From a virus, in the IMG/VR virus record IMGVR_UViG_3300048538_000331, positions 1-56,779 of that record: a stretch of DNA of 56,779 bases; one strand, given 5' to 3'. The notes beneath the pieces were generated by a model. That model worked only from the letters and a program-made list of their open reading frames with translations, was not told where the DNA came from and made no database searches. The number at the start of each line of letters is the position of its first letter. The stretch's first letter is position 1. Shown in pieces: positions 7,788 through 16,043 of this stretch. A program made the translations under genes and the position numbers.

Positions 7788-9497
7788 ATGAAGGGAACAT
7801 TTTTCTCAGCTGATTTCGTAAAAACAGATAACGGTATAAAGTTTTTAGAACTTAATACTGATACTACTGATGTATTTAATGTACTCGATAATGGATTAGA
7901 TTATACGGGCTTAATATCTTTATTACAAAGTCAATCAATAGATACATTTGAAGTAATATATAAACCTCAATTTCAGAAAGAGATTGTAAATCACATTTCA
8001 GAAAGTATTAGAGATAACGCATCTTTTATTACAACTTGGGTAGAACATGAAGAATCTGCAGATACAATATACCCAACATCAGTTTCAGATGCAAGTAATA
8101 AGTTTATTCTTAGAATGGCGTATGATGAAAACGCGGTTGTAGATTCTGTATATGCTAAACATGATGTAAATTCATTATCACTATTTAATGAATATACCGC
8201 TTCGAGTGATTGTGCACCGTTTTACATTTCTTCATCTGATATGGTTGTTGATACTTTAGAAAGAAAAACAAATCCTGGTATTTATCCTGATATTGTTTTA
8301 AAAAATCAATGGTCAATTAGTACAGTTTCATTTTTAAAAGTAAGAGGACATCGTAAAGACGGAGAATTTGTTACTGGTTCAAATCCTACTCATATTAAAA
8401 TATCTGGTAGTTATTATAATAACGCTACAATTGAGGGCACTCATGGATTAGTAGATGGTAGTTTTGTATCTGCTTCAGAAGAAGTTGTAGGTACTCATGT
8501 TTTACTTGGTGGTAGATATGAACCTTTATATTGGGAAGATGTTGATACCGGTGAGTATAATCCAAATCCTGATTTACAACCAAAATATGTATGGGTTCAA
8601 GGAAGTATAGAAACGGGTTCTCAGTATGATGAATCTCGTATTAATGATTTCATAAGTAACTCAGAATTAGATTCTCATGTTTACTATACTAATTTTCTAT
8701 ATGGTACTGGTTCTATTATAGATAATCATGTAACTTCATTAAGACATTATGGTATTGTATATGGTTCTGAGTTGAATCACTTACCATTGGGAACTGTATC
8801 TGGAAAGAGTGTATTACAATTACCAACTTATGCTGATTTTGATTTTACATTTACTGATGATGAACACTATACTCAGAAACATTATCATGAGTTTTCAACT
8901 TCCTATATAAAAGAAAGAAGAGTAAAAAGAGGTATATATGAAACTGAAACTCTTGTATCATCAAGTGGAGACCTTGTTGATATTGAAGATGTGATAAGTG
9001 GTTCTATTGTAAAATCATTTTATATACCTAATATTACAGATGATGAAGATTTAAGTGCACACTTCATGAACGTTTCTGTATCTGGTTCTACTCTACCTGC
9101 TAATTCTTCATATACCTCATCACTTGTAGTAGCAGACCCTTCTATTCAAGAAATGGCAGACCATATAATATATGAACTAAAAGTTAGTGGTAGTGATGAA
9201 TCAAACTATATGTCAACTGATGTTATTGCATTAATATACGAAAGTTCATCTAATGAATTTAAATTTAAAAATGTTGTGGCTATAAATGAAGATGACCATT
9301 ATTTCTTTGATGATAATTCTAACCTAATTCCAATTTTAACTTCAAGTGTTCATATCTTAAATGTTAGCACAGGTTCGTTTTATGAAATAGATGTTGAAAC
9401 AGAAGATAACTATATATTGGCAAATGATACAGAAGGACAAGTACAAACAAGTTTATCTGCAATTGTACACAACAATAAACTAAAACCCTACCAATAA
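7788..9497 (+). CDS. Putative virion structural protein
   Basis: A 569-aa acidic protein rich in Ser, Thr, Tyr and Gly with repeated short 'SGS' turns (GSYYNN, TGSQYD, SGSTLP, VSGSDES), the composition of beta-rich phage tail or capsid decoration proteins. The start (FFSADFVKTDNGIKFLELNTDTT) resembles the ELNTDT strand of ATP-grasp-like domains, so an N-terminal enzyme-derived fold is possible. It is preceded by late motif L2 and a purine-rich leader. Specific virion position unknown. Confidence 0.6.
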   Translation: MKGTFFSADFVKTDNGIKFLELNTDTTDVFNVLDNGLDYTGLISLLQSQSIDTFEVIYKPQFQKEIVNHISESIRDNASFITTWVEHEESADTIYPTSVSDASNKFILRMAYDENAVVDSVYAKHDVNSLSLFNEYTASSDCAPFYISSSDMVVDTLERKTNPGIYPDIVLKNQWSISTVSFLKVRGHRKDGEFVTGSNPTHIKISGSYYNNATIEGTHGLVDGSFVSASEEVVGTHVLLGGRYEPLYWEDVDTGEYNPNPDLQPKYVWVQGSIETGSQYDESRINDFISNSELDSHVYYTNFLYGTGSIIDNHVTSLRHYGIVYGSELNHLPLGTVSGKSVLQLPTYADFDFTFTDDEHYTQKHYHEFSTSYIKERRVKRGIYETETLVSSSGDLVDIEDVISGSIVKSFYIPNITDDEDLSAHFMNVSVSGSTLPANSSYTSSLVVADPSIQEMADHIIYELKVSGSDESNYMSTDVIALIYESSSNEFKFKNVVAINEDDHYFFDDNSNLIPILTSSVHILNVSTGSFYEIDVETEDNYILANDTEGQVQTSLSAIVHNNKLKPYQ

Positions 9498-9501
9498 AAA
9501 A

Positions 9502-9660
9502 ATGGCTATACAGAAAAATGACATAAAGAAATTAATTTACAAATCAATTGATAATCATCATAGTGGTTCGTATACTGTTTCTGTATCTTCTGCAGAAAAA
9601 ACAGAAGTTAATAGAATCATGGGCAATTTTTTCTCTTATGTTTTAGATAAACATTCGTAA
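9502..9660 (+). CDS. Hypothetical small protein
   Basis: A 52-aa ORF starting 4 nt after the structural-type gene and ending exactly before the ATG at 9661 (TAAATG). The sequence MAIQKNDIKKLIYKSI... is soluble and unrecognised. The tight packing supports a real gene in the late operon. Confidence 0.5.
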   Translation: MAIQKNDIKKLIYKSIDNHHSGSYTVSVSSAEKTEVNRIMGNFFSYVLDKHS

Positions 9661-10398
9661 ATGTATTTTAATAAAGGTTACTATTCTTCAGATAAAGATA
9701 ATATTTTTTATCTTGCACCAATCCCACTCTACATAAAACAATATGATGATGAGTTATCAGATAAATTATTTTCTTTAGGGAAGGAAGTATTATCAGAAGG
9801 TCAACAAAAAATGGGCCAAGAACTACCAGAAAAATATGATGATGAGAGATATAGTTATTACAATATAAATTATGATAGAAAAGAAAATTGGGTAGAATCC
9901 GATTCTCAAATGCCAATAGGTAGTAGGTTCTTTACACCTCCAAATGATTTTTTAAATAGAACTGAAGATTGTGTTTTAGATGCTGTTGATAGAATAAAAT
10001 TAGGATTTAAAAACTTAATAAACTCTCTTGATTTTGATATCATCGTAAACGAATCAATAATAACAGAAAGTTGGTTACAATATTATAAACCAACAAGTGG
10101 GTTAGGGCACAACCAACACAATCATTCTCGTTGGAGTAAAGATGAACAAACAAATTTATCTTTTAGTGGAGGATATTATTTGAGTGATGGTGAACCATTA
10201 CCAGACCATCCATATAGTGGTGTATTTGCTTTTCATGAACGAGATAGACAATACATGATTAGACCAAAAAAGGGAATGTTAATAATATGGCCATCTGATA
10301 TAGTACATTCAGTAAAGCCCTTTTATGGTAAATCAGAAAGAGCTGTAATTAACTTTAACTTACACGCAAGTAAAGTTTCTAAAAATAAATTATTATGA
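9661..10398 (+). CDS. 2OG-Fe(II) oxygenase, TIGR02466-like
   Basis: A 245-aa protein. The motif GHNQHNHSRW (H153, H155) is followed by LSFSGGYYLSDGE, the family hallmark of HxH then a glycine-rich tyrosine strand. The distal iron histidine is H216 (DIVHSVKP) and R227 (ERAVINFNL) is the likely 2OG ligand. It lies immediately upstream of two glycosyltransferase-like genes, with 4-nt overlaps, so it may prepare or modify the same product. Substrate unknown. Confidence 0.75.
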   Translation: MYFNKGYYSSDKDNIFYLAPIPLYIKQYDDELSDKLFSLGKEVLSEGQQKMGQELPEKYDDERYSYYNINYDRKENWVESDSQMPIGSRFFTPPNDFLNRTEDCVLDAVDRIKLGFKNLINSLDFDIIVNESIITESWLQYYKPTSGLGHNQHNHSRWSKDEQTNLSFSGGYYLSDGEPLPDHPYSGVFAFHERDRQYMIRPKKGMLIIWPSDIVHSVKPFYGKSERAVINFNLHASKVSKNKLL

Positions 10399-11306
10399 AA
10401 TCTATTTTTGTATTCTGGTCAGAACCTATGTTTTCTTCTGAATCAAAAGGATATAATAAAGATAGAAATCCAGAAGAAATAATTAAACTACATGATTTTG
10501 AAATAGAAATCCAAAAACTATCTGCATTAAGTGCAAAAAAATATGTTGGGGAAACAACATTATATACAGATACAAATGGATTTGATTATTTATCAAAACT
10601 TGGATTAGTTGACTACTACGATAATGTTGATATTACTTTGTTAAACGAGTTTAATAAATTAAATTTTAATAAAGGATATTTTTGGACAAGTGGTAAAACA
10701 TATGTAATATGTAATCAAACAGAACCCTTTACTTTTTTAGATTTAGATTTTATTGTAAAAGATTATTTTAACATAGATGAGTTTAAAAAATATGATTGTG
10801 TGCATACTCAATGGGAATTACAAAGAAATAAATTTTATGTAGATGAGTCAAAACTAAAATCACTAAACCTACCATACTACTATACTGGTATGTTATATCC
10901 CAATACAAGTTTTTTATATATAAATAATACAACTTTATTATCTGAATATTGGAAACTACATGAATCTATAATTTACAATAAAAATTTAACTAAAGTAGAT
11001 GAATCAATTTGGTTAATGGCAGACCAAGGAATATTACCATTTACTTTTAGAAAATTAAAATCAAAGGTAGCTTGTTTAGAACCATTTATGTACATAGAAG
11101 ATGGTGAGAGAATACACCAAGAAATAAAATATGGAATAGTACCTCATAAGATGTACTATAAAAACTCAGATGTTATAGATTTAAAATACTATCATGTATG
11201 GTTAGAAAAATCTGAGTTACTAAAAAATAAAAATAAAAAAAGTTTGTTTCTAAAAGATATTAATTTACAAATTAAAAATATTAGTAAACCAAAAACAATC
11301 TTATGA
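10395..11306 (+). CDS. Glycosyltransferase-like protein (DUF6734-like)
   Basis: A 303-aa protein with a GT-A-like layout. The start MKSIFVFWSEP and the strand ETTLYTDTNGFDYLSKLGL resemble DUF6734-type proteins of Bacteroidota. DLD at 116-118 (FTFLDLDFIV) is in the position of the metal-binding DxD motif. Sugar donor and acceptor unknown. It overlaps the oxygenase upstream and the second transferase downstream by 4 nt each, a three-gene translationally coupled set. Confidence 0.6.
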   Translation: MKSIFVFWSEPMFSSESKGYNKDRNPEEIIKLHDFEIEIQKLSALSAKKYVGETTLYTDTNGFDYLSKLGLVDYYDNVDITLLNEFNKLNFNKGYFWTSGKTYVICNQTEPFTFLDLDFIVKDYFNIDEFKKYDCVHTQWELQRNKFYVDESKLKSLNLPYYYTGMLYPNTSFLYINNTTLLSEYWKLHESIIYNKNLTKVDESIWLMADQGILPFTFRKLKSKVACLEPFMYIEDGERIHQEIKYGIVPHKMYYKNSDVIDLKYYHVWLEKSELLKNKNKKSLFLKDINLQIKNISKPKTIL

Positions 11307-12118
11307 CTTTAACATATAGTTTCGATAATAGAATGGGTTGGTATGATGAAGAGTCTGATATGCGTACCACATGGCATACTGATAAGAAATACATATATGA
11401 TATGTATAAAGCTTCTATGATTCGTGCAAAAAAGTATGGATATGGAATTAGGTTCTATGGAGATAGTCTTTCTATAAAAGAACTTGATGGTTATTATGAT
11501 TCTTGTATCTGTATTGATAATATTCAATTTGAATTATTAGATGATTTAAAAATATGGATACATAAGAATAATGATTTGGATTGTGTTACATTTGATGGTG
11601 ATATCATTTTAACAAATAAATTAAAACTACCACCAAATACTGATGATGCTTGGTTTGAATATAAAGAAACAAAAAAAGGTGGTCCTCTTAGTAAAAAATT
11701 CGATATGCAAAATGGATATAATACTATGTTAGATATATTCAAAGATGCAGATACTGAAAAATATATTCCAGAGTTTAGTTATCACAATATGGTTGCATGG
11801 AATGTTGGTTTTATAAAATTTAACAATCAAAAAACTAAAGATATTCTTTTAGATGGTTACTATGAGCTTAAAGATTTTTATTTAAATAAAATTGATACAT
11901 CTTTTGAATTTAGAAAAAAAGGAATGTTGCCTTCTCTAATAGTTTGTCAATATCATTTTGGTAATTTAATAACATATCATAAATTAAAGGCATCTGCTTT
12001 AAAAAGCTTAAACCATAAAACATACGACCATTGGGTTGGTGAAATTAAATTTATGGAAGGTTGTAAGGATGTGGTAAAATCTATTTTAGATGGCGATAAC
12101 AAATTTAGGATGATTTAG
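11303..12118 (+). CDS. Glycosyltransferase-like protein (DxD)
   Basis: A 271-aa protein with the same organisation as the upstream transferase: an N-terminal alpha/beta half, a DxD-type DGD at 98-100 (CVTFDGDIILTN), and a C-terminal helical part including WNVGFIKF. Probably a divergent GT-A fold. It may glycosylate a virion or surface component. It is the last gene before the late motif at 12119. Confidence 0.55.
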   Translation: MTLTYSFDNRMGWYDEESDMRTTWHTDKKYIYDMYKASMIRAKKYGYGIRFYGDSLSIKELDGYYDSCICIDNIQFELLDDLKIWIHKNNDLDCVTFDGDIILTNKLKLPPNTDDAWFEYKETKKGGPLSKKFDMQNGYNTMLDIFKDADTEKYIPEFSYHNMVAWNVGFIKFNNQKTKDILLDGYYELKDFYLNKIDTSFEFRKKGMLPSLIVCQYHFGNLITYHKLKASALKSLNHKTYDHWVGEIKFMEGCKDVVKSILDGDNKFRMI

Positions 12119-12128
12119 TATATTTATA
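12119..12128 (+). promoter_or_regulatory. Late promoter motif L3
   Basis: Perfect TATATTTATA whose first bases overlap the stop of the transferase gene; 19 nt before the ATG at 12148. Confidence 0.6.
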
Positions 12129-12147
12129 TCTGTAAAGATGTTACTTT

Positions 12148-12702
12148 ATGGATACAACCAAAATAATACAACTAAAACTTACGAAAGAAAGTTTAGTTCC
12201 TTTCGAAATCTTGGAAGATTATAATATAGTTTTAATAAACAAAGAAAACTATAATAATTATATTCATGAGCTCCTCTACGTTTCAGATTTAATGAAACGA
12301 GATTTTGATTGGGTTGGAATTCCTGATGAACTTATGCTACATAGTAGGTTCGAAACACACAACTCCTCAGTACATTTATTTTATTACAATAATTCTCCAA
12401 TTGGTTGGATGTGGGGTAATCATAACCACACACCACTTTGGGAAGAAATGTATCAACCTCTCAAATCAAATGAAATGTTTGTTGGTGGTGCGTTTGTTAC
12501 TCAAAAACTCAAAAACAAACCAAAAGGATGTGGAGTTAGTATGTATCATTTAACTTTAAAAAAGTTTTTAGAGTATGATGGAATCGATTGTTTGTATTCA
12601 CACGCTGACACTTGGAACGAGAAATCAATTCACATTTGCTATAAAGTGGGTTGGTATGATTTTAATTTTATAAAGGAGAATAATGGCAACACAAAACATT
12701 AG
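12148..12702 (+). CDS. GNAT-like acetyltransferase
   Basis: A 184-aa protein. The strands around SSVHLFYYNNSPIGWMWGN and the C-terminal GVSMYHLTLKKFLEYDGIDCLYSHADTWN...YKVGWYDFN pattern resemble the acetyl-CoA fold of GNAT enzymes, where a late Asn/Tyr-containing helix (ENxxSIxxYxKxGF) closes the domain. The acetyl-CoA pyrophosphate loop (Q/RxxGxG/A) is weak (KPKGCGVSM). Substrate unknown. It overlaps the PhoH gene by 20 nt. Confidence 0.55.
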   Translation: MDTTKIIQLKLTKESLVPFEILEDYNIVLINKENYNNYIHELLYVSDLMKRDFDWVGIPDELMLHSRFETHNSSVHLFYYNNSPIGWMWGNHNHTPLWEEMYQPLKSNEMFVGGAFVTQKLKNKPKGCGVSMYHLTLKKFLEYDGIDCLYSHADTWNEKSIHICYKVGWYDFNFIKENNGNTKH

Positions 12703-13348
12703 TAAAAACCCACCTAAAGGTAAAGTAAAGTTTTCAATAACCCTATCAGAAGAACAAAAGATGGCAAAGACAAATATCTTATACCATCCGTATAACTTCG
12801 TAATGGGTAAAGCTGGTAGTGGTAAAACACTTCTTGCAGTACAGATAGCATTGGATATGTTTTTTACTCGTAAGATAAATCAAATAGTAATAACAAGACC
12901 AACTGTATCAAATGAAGATAATGGATATTTACCGGGTTCACTTGATGAAAAGATGGAGCCATGGTTAGTACCTATTCGTTCTAATATGAGAAAGGTTTAC
13001 AATAAACCAACTATATTACAGAAGATGGAATCAGATGAAAACATAGAGTTAGTATCGTTATCCCACTTTAGAGGTAGAACATTTGATAATGCGTGTGTGA
13101 TTGTAGATGAGTTTCAAAACTTAACGAAACAACAACTTAGTATGGTATTGGGTAGATTAGGTAAAGGTTCTACTATGATTCTTACTGGAGACCCACAACA
13201 AATCGATTTAAAGTTTGCTAATGATTCAGCAATACACGAAGTACCAAAGGTAAAAGAATCTAAGTTTGTTTATGCTGTAAGTTTAATGGATAACCATAGA
13301 CACGAATCATTGGATGAGATATTAAGGTTGTTAGCTGCTTATGCATAG
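12683..13348 (+). CDS. phoH: PhoH family ATPase
   Basis: A 221-aa PhoH-type P-loop ATPase. Walker A GKAGSGKT is at 42-49, Walker B VDEFQN at 141-146, and the sensor-like TGDPQQIDL and RHESLDEILR motifs are characteristic. PhoH is widespread in marine phages; its role, probably RNA-related or a phosphate-stress link, is unsettled. A strong Shine-Dalgarno-like AAAGGAG at 12672-12678 precedes the ATG, which lies inside the upstream gene. Confidence 0.92.
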   Translation: MATQNISKNPPKGKVKFSITLSEEQKMAKTNILYHPYNFVMGKAGSGKTLLAVQIALDMFFTRKINQIVITRPTVSNEDNGYLPGSLDEKMEPWLVPIRSNMRKVYNKPTILQKMESDENIELVSLSHFRGRTFDNACVIVDEFQNLTKQQLSMVLGRLGKGSTMILTGDPQQIDLKFANDSAIHEVPKVKESKFVYAVSLMDNHRHESLDEILRLLAAYA

Positions 13349-13356
13349 TAGTTTAA

Positions 13357-13366
13357 AATATTTATA
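13357..13366 (+). promoter_or_regulatory. Late-motif variant after phoH (AATATTTATA)
   Basis: One-base variant AATATTTATA 8 nt after the phoH stop. No gene start follows within 100 nt and the next gene has its own host-like promoter, so this copy may be non-functional or serve a short RNA. Confidence 0.3.
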
Positions 13367-13402
13367 GGCTTAAAAAAAAAATAAAAATAATTCACTTTTT
13401 GC

Positions 13403-13433
13403 TTGTTTATTTCATATTTTTTTCGTATATTTA
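13403..13433 (+). promoter_or_regulatory. Bacteroidota-type promoter P2
   Basis: TTG at 13403-13405, 20 nt, TATATTTA at 13426-13433, preceded by TTTTTTTCG. The transcript would have a leader of about 55 nt before the ATG at 13495. The rest of the 13349-13494 gap is AT-rich and holds no ORF. Confidence 0.75.
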
Positions 13434-13494
13434 CTATGTAAATAATTAAGATATGATATCTTAAAACTAATTAACGAAACCTTAAATATAAAAT

Positions 13495-13698
13495 ATGAAT
13501 AACGAATTACAATTGAAAGAGTATATGTTCACCTTTGAAGAGGGTGGTTGGAATACTGTATGGGCTAAAACCCTAAGAGGAGCTAAAACGTTAGCGGTTA
13601 AACAATACAAACAATATCCTACTTTAAATCCAAGGTTAGACTCTGTACACTTGGCAACAAAAGAAGGTTTGAGAGCCGCAATGAGTACATTTTATTAA
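13495..13698 (+). CDS. Hypothetical protein
   Basis: A 67-aa soluble protein, family not recognised: an N-terminal beta strand (LKEYMFTFEEGGWNTVWAKT) and a basic helix (GAKTLAVKQYKQYPTL). It is the first gene after promoter P2, with an unusually long leader for this window. Confidence 0.6.
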   Translation: MNNELQLKEYMFTFEEGGWNTVWAKTLRGAKTLAVKQYKQYPTLNPRLDSVHLATKEGLRAAMSTFY

Positions 13699-13716
13699 AC
13701 AATTAAATTTAAAATT

Positions 13717-13914
13717 ATGATTAAAACAATTAAAAGTAAACTATTAACTTACCTATTCAAAGATTGGGTAATGAACGAAACTGATTTAGAAACACTACAA
13801 ATATCTAAACAATTTATTAAGAAAAGAGAAGAAGCAATTACAGGTCATATCCCAATACTTGGATTCCGTTCTCACCTATCTCAAGAACAAAGAGATACCC
13901 CTACTACTACTTAG
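13717..13914 (+). CDS. Hypothetical protein
   Basis: A 65-aa protein, not recognised. Helical start (MIKTIKSKLLTYLFKDWV), then charged, ending in DTPTTT. It shares the P2 transcript with the upstream gene and is followed by promoter P3. Confidence 0.55.
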   Translation: MIKTIKSKLLTYLFKDWVMNETDLETLQISKQFIKKREEAITGHIPILGFRSHLSQEQRDTPTTT

Positions 13915-13943
13915 TAATTTACTAAAAATAAACACGAAAATAT

Positions 13944-13974
13944 TTGGTAAATCCAAATATTTTTCGTATATTTA
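13944..13974 (+). promoter_or_regulatory. Bacteroidota-type promoter P3
   Basis: TTG at 13944-13946, 20 nt, TATATTTA at 13967-13974. The ATG at 13983 is only 8 nt after the -7 box, so the transcript start would lie within a few bases of the start codon. Confidence 0.78.
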
Positions 13975-13982
13975 CATAGTAA

Positions 13983-14501
13983 ATGAGTGATAATAATAAC
14001 ATTAAAAAACAAAAGGTATTGAAAAAAAAGATAGTTTACATCGATATGGATGGAGTATTAGTTGATTTTGGTAAAGCAATTGAAGATTGGTTTGCTAATC
14101 ATCCACATTTAAAGGGGAGGTATGAAACTTTTCCTGACCACATCCAAGGATTATTCAGAATAGCTCCACCAATGAAAGGAGCCATCGAAGCTGTAAAGAA
14201 ACTACACAATAGTGGTAAGTATGAATTGTTCATAGCTACTTCAGCTCCATGGGGTAACCCACAATCAAACACAGATAAAAGATTTTGGATAGAAGATTAC
14301 TTCGGTGATATATTCCACAAAAGAATGTTTATTACTCACAGAAAAGATTTGTTGATGGGTGATTACCTTATTGATGATAGATTGAAGAATGGAGCGGGTG
14401 AGTTTAGTGGTAAACTATTAAGATTCGGTAACGATTGGGAAAATGATAACAAACCAAATGAGTTTCCAACTTGGGATAGTATATTAGATTACTTATTATG
14501 A
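13983..14501 (+). CDS. 5'(3')-deoxyribonucleotidase (NT5C-like, HAD fold)
   Basis: A 172-aa HAD phosphatase. Motif I is DMDGVLVDF (D21 nucleophile, D23 acid), followed by the substrate-binding FIATSAPWGN segment and motif IV GDYLIDDR. This matches cytosolic 5'-deoxyribonucleotidases that dephosphorylate dNMPs. In the phage it may recycle nucleotides or steer pools together with dCMP deaminase and ThyA. Promoter P3 lies right upstream, giving a nearly leaderless message. It overlaps the lipoprotein gene by 4 nt. Confidence 0.85.
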   Translation: MSDNNNIKKQKVLKKKIVYIDMDGVLVDFGKAIEDWFANHPHLKGRYETFPDHIQGLFRIAPPMKGAIEAVKKLHNSGKYELFIATSAPWGNPQSNTDKRFWIEDYFGDIFHKRMFITHRKDLLMGDYLIDDRLKNGAGEFSGKLLRFGNDWENDNKPNEFPTWDSILDYLL

Positions 14502-14953
14502 AACAATTCGATAGTATAAATTTTTTATTAACGTTTGCATTAGTTCTTTATTCACTAATGTTATTGGGAACATTAACATCTTGTTCGATAGCAGATGATG
14601 TATTAGTGTTAGAAGAACCAACTTTAGAAATAGATGGTAGGTTACCAATAGATGATAATGGATATTATCACTTAGAGTTAAACCAAGATACCAATCAAAC
14701 TATTCACACTATTAGTGGTACGATTGATAATTACGAACTGTACAATCCACTAAAAGTAGAATGGAGTAGTAACTTAGATTGGGTATATCAAGATGAGTTA
14801 GTTGAGGTTACAAACCAAGCTTCATATTCTATTGATGGTAGTGTGATGAATGTTATAGCTCCTATTAACACAATGATTGGAGATACATTAATAGTTACAG
14901 GTATAATTAGAGAACATCTAACTTCAGATACTATAAAAATCGTTTTAGAATGA
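14498..14953 (+). CDS. Putative lipoprotein
   Basis: A 151-aa protein with an N-terminal hydrophobic segment (residues 9-25) ending in a lipobox LTSC (C29), so it should be lipidated and exported. The mature part, beta-rich and acidic, looks like an Ig-like domain. Aspartates soon after the cysteine (CSIADD) may influence surface sorting in Bacteroidota. Phage lipoproteins often block superinfection, but this is inference. It is translationally coupled to the deoxynucleotidase and the next gene by 4-nt overlaps. Confidence 0.65.
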   Translation: MKQFDSINFLLTFALVLYSLMLLGTLTSCSIADDVLVLEEPTLEIDGRLPIDDNGYYHLELNQDTNQTIHTISGTIDNYELYNPLKVEWSSNLDWVYQDELVEVTNQASYSIDGSVMNVIAPINTMIGDTLIVTGIIREHLTSDTIKIVLE

Positions 14954-15279
14954 CAAACTTTATAGAGTTTCCATTTATACCAATAACAAAAAAAACTTTT
15001 GAAAGGCAGGAATGGGAAAAGAACACCGATTCAGATGGTGAAGATGATGAGGGAAATCCTTTATCATATACATATTATACACTCCCACTACCAAAAGATA
15101 ATCCTGATGAAAGAGCTCCATGTTTAATTTCTTGTGCAGATGATGAACAAGAAGAACTTGGACTTGAGAAAGATGAATTTGTTGTTGAGATACATGAATT
15201 AAATGGATTGGGGTTATGTAAAACTGAAGAAGAACTTGCAATATTATATAGAAGTTTAACAAACGAAGATATAGAATGA
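14950..15279 (+). CDS. Hypothetical acidic protein
   Basis: A 109-aa soluble acidic protein, family not recognised. It has an Asp/Glu-rich loop (TDSDGEDDEGN) and three cysteines (C58, C62, C90). It overlaps the lipoprotein gene by 4 nt. Its TGA stop is the first three bases of a 32-bp tandem repeat. Confidence 0.6.
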   Translation: MTNFIEFPFIPITKKTFERQEWEKNTDSDGEDDEGNPLSYTYYTLPLPKDNPDERAPCLISCADDEQEELGLEKDEFVVEIHELNGLGLCKTEEELAILYRSLTNEDIE

Positions 15280-15340
15280 CACTTTGTCATGTTATACCTT
15301 GACAAAACTGACAAAATGTCATACTATACCTTGACAAAAT
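15277..15340 (+). repeat. Tandem 32-bp repeat with TGACA-N3-TGTCA palindromes, likely operator
   Basis: Two direct copies at 15277-15308 and 15309-15340. Each starts with the inverted repeat TGACA-N3-TGTCA and continues TnnTATACCTTGACAAAA. They lie between the upstream stop and hsp20. A TTGACA at 15299-15304 is followed after 17 nt by TACTAT (15322-15327), a sigma70-like promoter overlapping the second palindrome. A further pair of TTGGTAC repeats (15344 and 15355) lies 11 bp apart. Confidence 0.65.
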
Positions 15341-15400
15341 AGATTGGTACGGATTTGGTACAATAGATAGTAAATGTATAATTAAAAAAAAAGGAATATT

Positions 15401-15772
15401 ATGTTTTACACAATTAATGAAAACTTTGTAGATAACTTCTTTAAGGATATCTACACAACAAAACCAACTAAACGATTACATTCACAATTTGATGCTGAGG
15501 TATTGGATGATGGTAAACAACAAGTTACAATTAACACTATTGGACATAATCCAAAAGATATTACAGTAGATGTTACTGAAGAGGAAATTACGGTCAAATC
15601 TAAAAAAGGAGAAGATACTTCTCGTTTTGTTCAAGATATTGATTTAGTATTAACAGTTGGTACTGATTACGATGGTGCAAAAACAACTGCTAAATTTGAT
15701 AATGGGTTACTCACTCTCCTCATTGATAAGAAAGTAAACAAGAAGGCAAAGTCCTTAAAGATTTCTTATTAA
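15401..15772 (+). CDS. Hsp20-family small heat shock protein
   Basis: A 123-aa protein with an alpha-crystallin-like domain: VTINTIGHNPKDITVDVTEEEITVKSKK, then FDNGLLTLLIDKK, the last two strands of the family. It prevents aggregation of unfolded proteins; marine myoviruses commonly carry one. The gene stands alone, with an operator-like repeat upstream, an AAAAGGA tract before the ATG and a strong terminator after it, so it appears to be a separately controlled monocistronic unit. Confidence 0.82.
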   Translation: MFYTINENFVDNFFKDIYTTKPTKRLHSQFDAEVLDDGKQQVTINTIGHNPKDITVDVTEEEITVKSKKGEDTSRFVQDIDLVLTVGTDYDGAKTTAKFDNGLLTLLIDKKVNKKAKSLKISY

Positions 15773-15788
15773 TCTCATATCAAGAACT

Positions 15789-15819
15789 AAAAGGGGGTTT
15801 GGAAAAATCCCCTTTTTTT
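15789..15819 (+). terminator. Rho-independent terminator after hsp20
   Basis: Stem AAAAGGGG/CCCCTTTT around a 12-nt loop, followed by a T run (to 15819). Confidence 0.85.
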
Positions 15820-15826
15820 ATATCCT

Positions 15827-15836
15827 AATATTTATA
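15827..15836 (+). promoter_or_regulatory. Late promoter motif L4 (AATATTTATA)
   Basis: One-base variant of the late motif, directly behind the hsp20 terminator and 23 nt before the ATG at 15860, the same spacing as at 7755 and 49273. Confidence 0.55.
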
Positions 15837-15859
15837 ATAGTAACAATAAAACATATCAA

Positions 15860-16039
15860 ATGAAAGATATTTATAAATCAAAAGTAGATGATACAATCGA
15901 ATCAATGGAAACACGAATTAAGATTGTAAAAGAAATGGTTACTGGAGAAAGACCTGCTGATTCAAAAATGGCAGATGTTTATCTACGAGAAGTTCTTACA
16001 AATTTAGAAAAGGTAAGAGAGATAGTAATTAGGGGATAA
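15860..16039 (+). CDS. Hypothetical small helical protein
   Basis: A 59-aa protein (MKDIYKSKVDDTIESMETRI...) with heptad-like spacing over almost its entire length, probably a helical hairpin. Unrecognised. It starts 23 nt after a late motif and ends 4 nt before the membrane protein gene, so the two probably form a late pair. Confidence 0.6.
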   Translation: MKDIYKSKVDDTIESMETRIKIVKEMVTGERPADSKMADVYLREVLTNLEKVREIVIRG

Positions 16040-16043
16040 CCTT

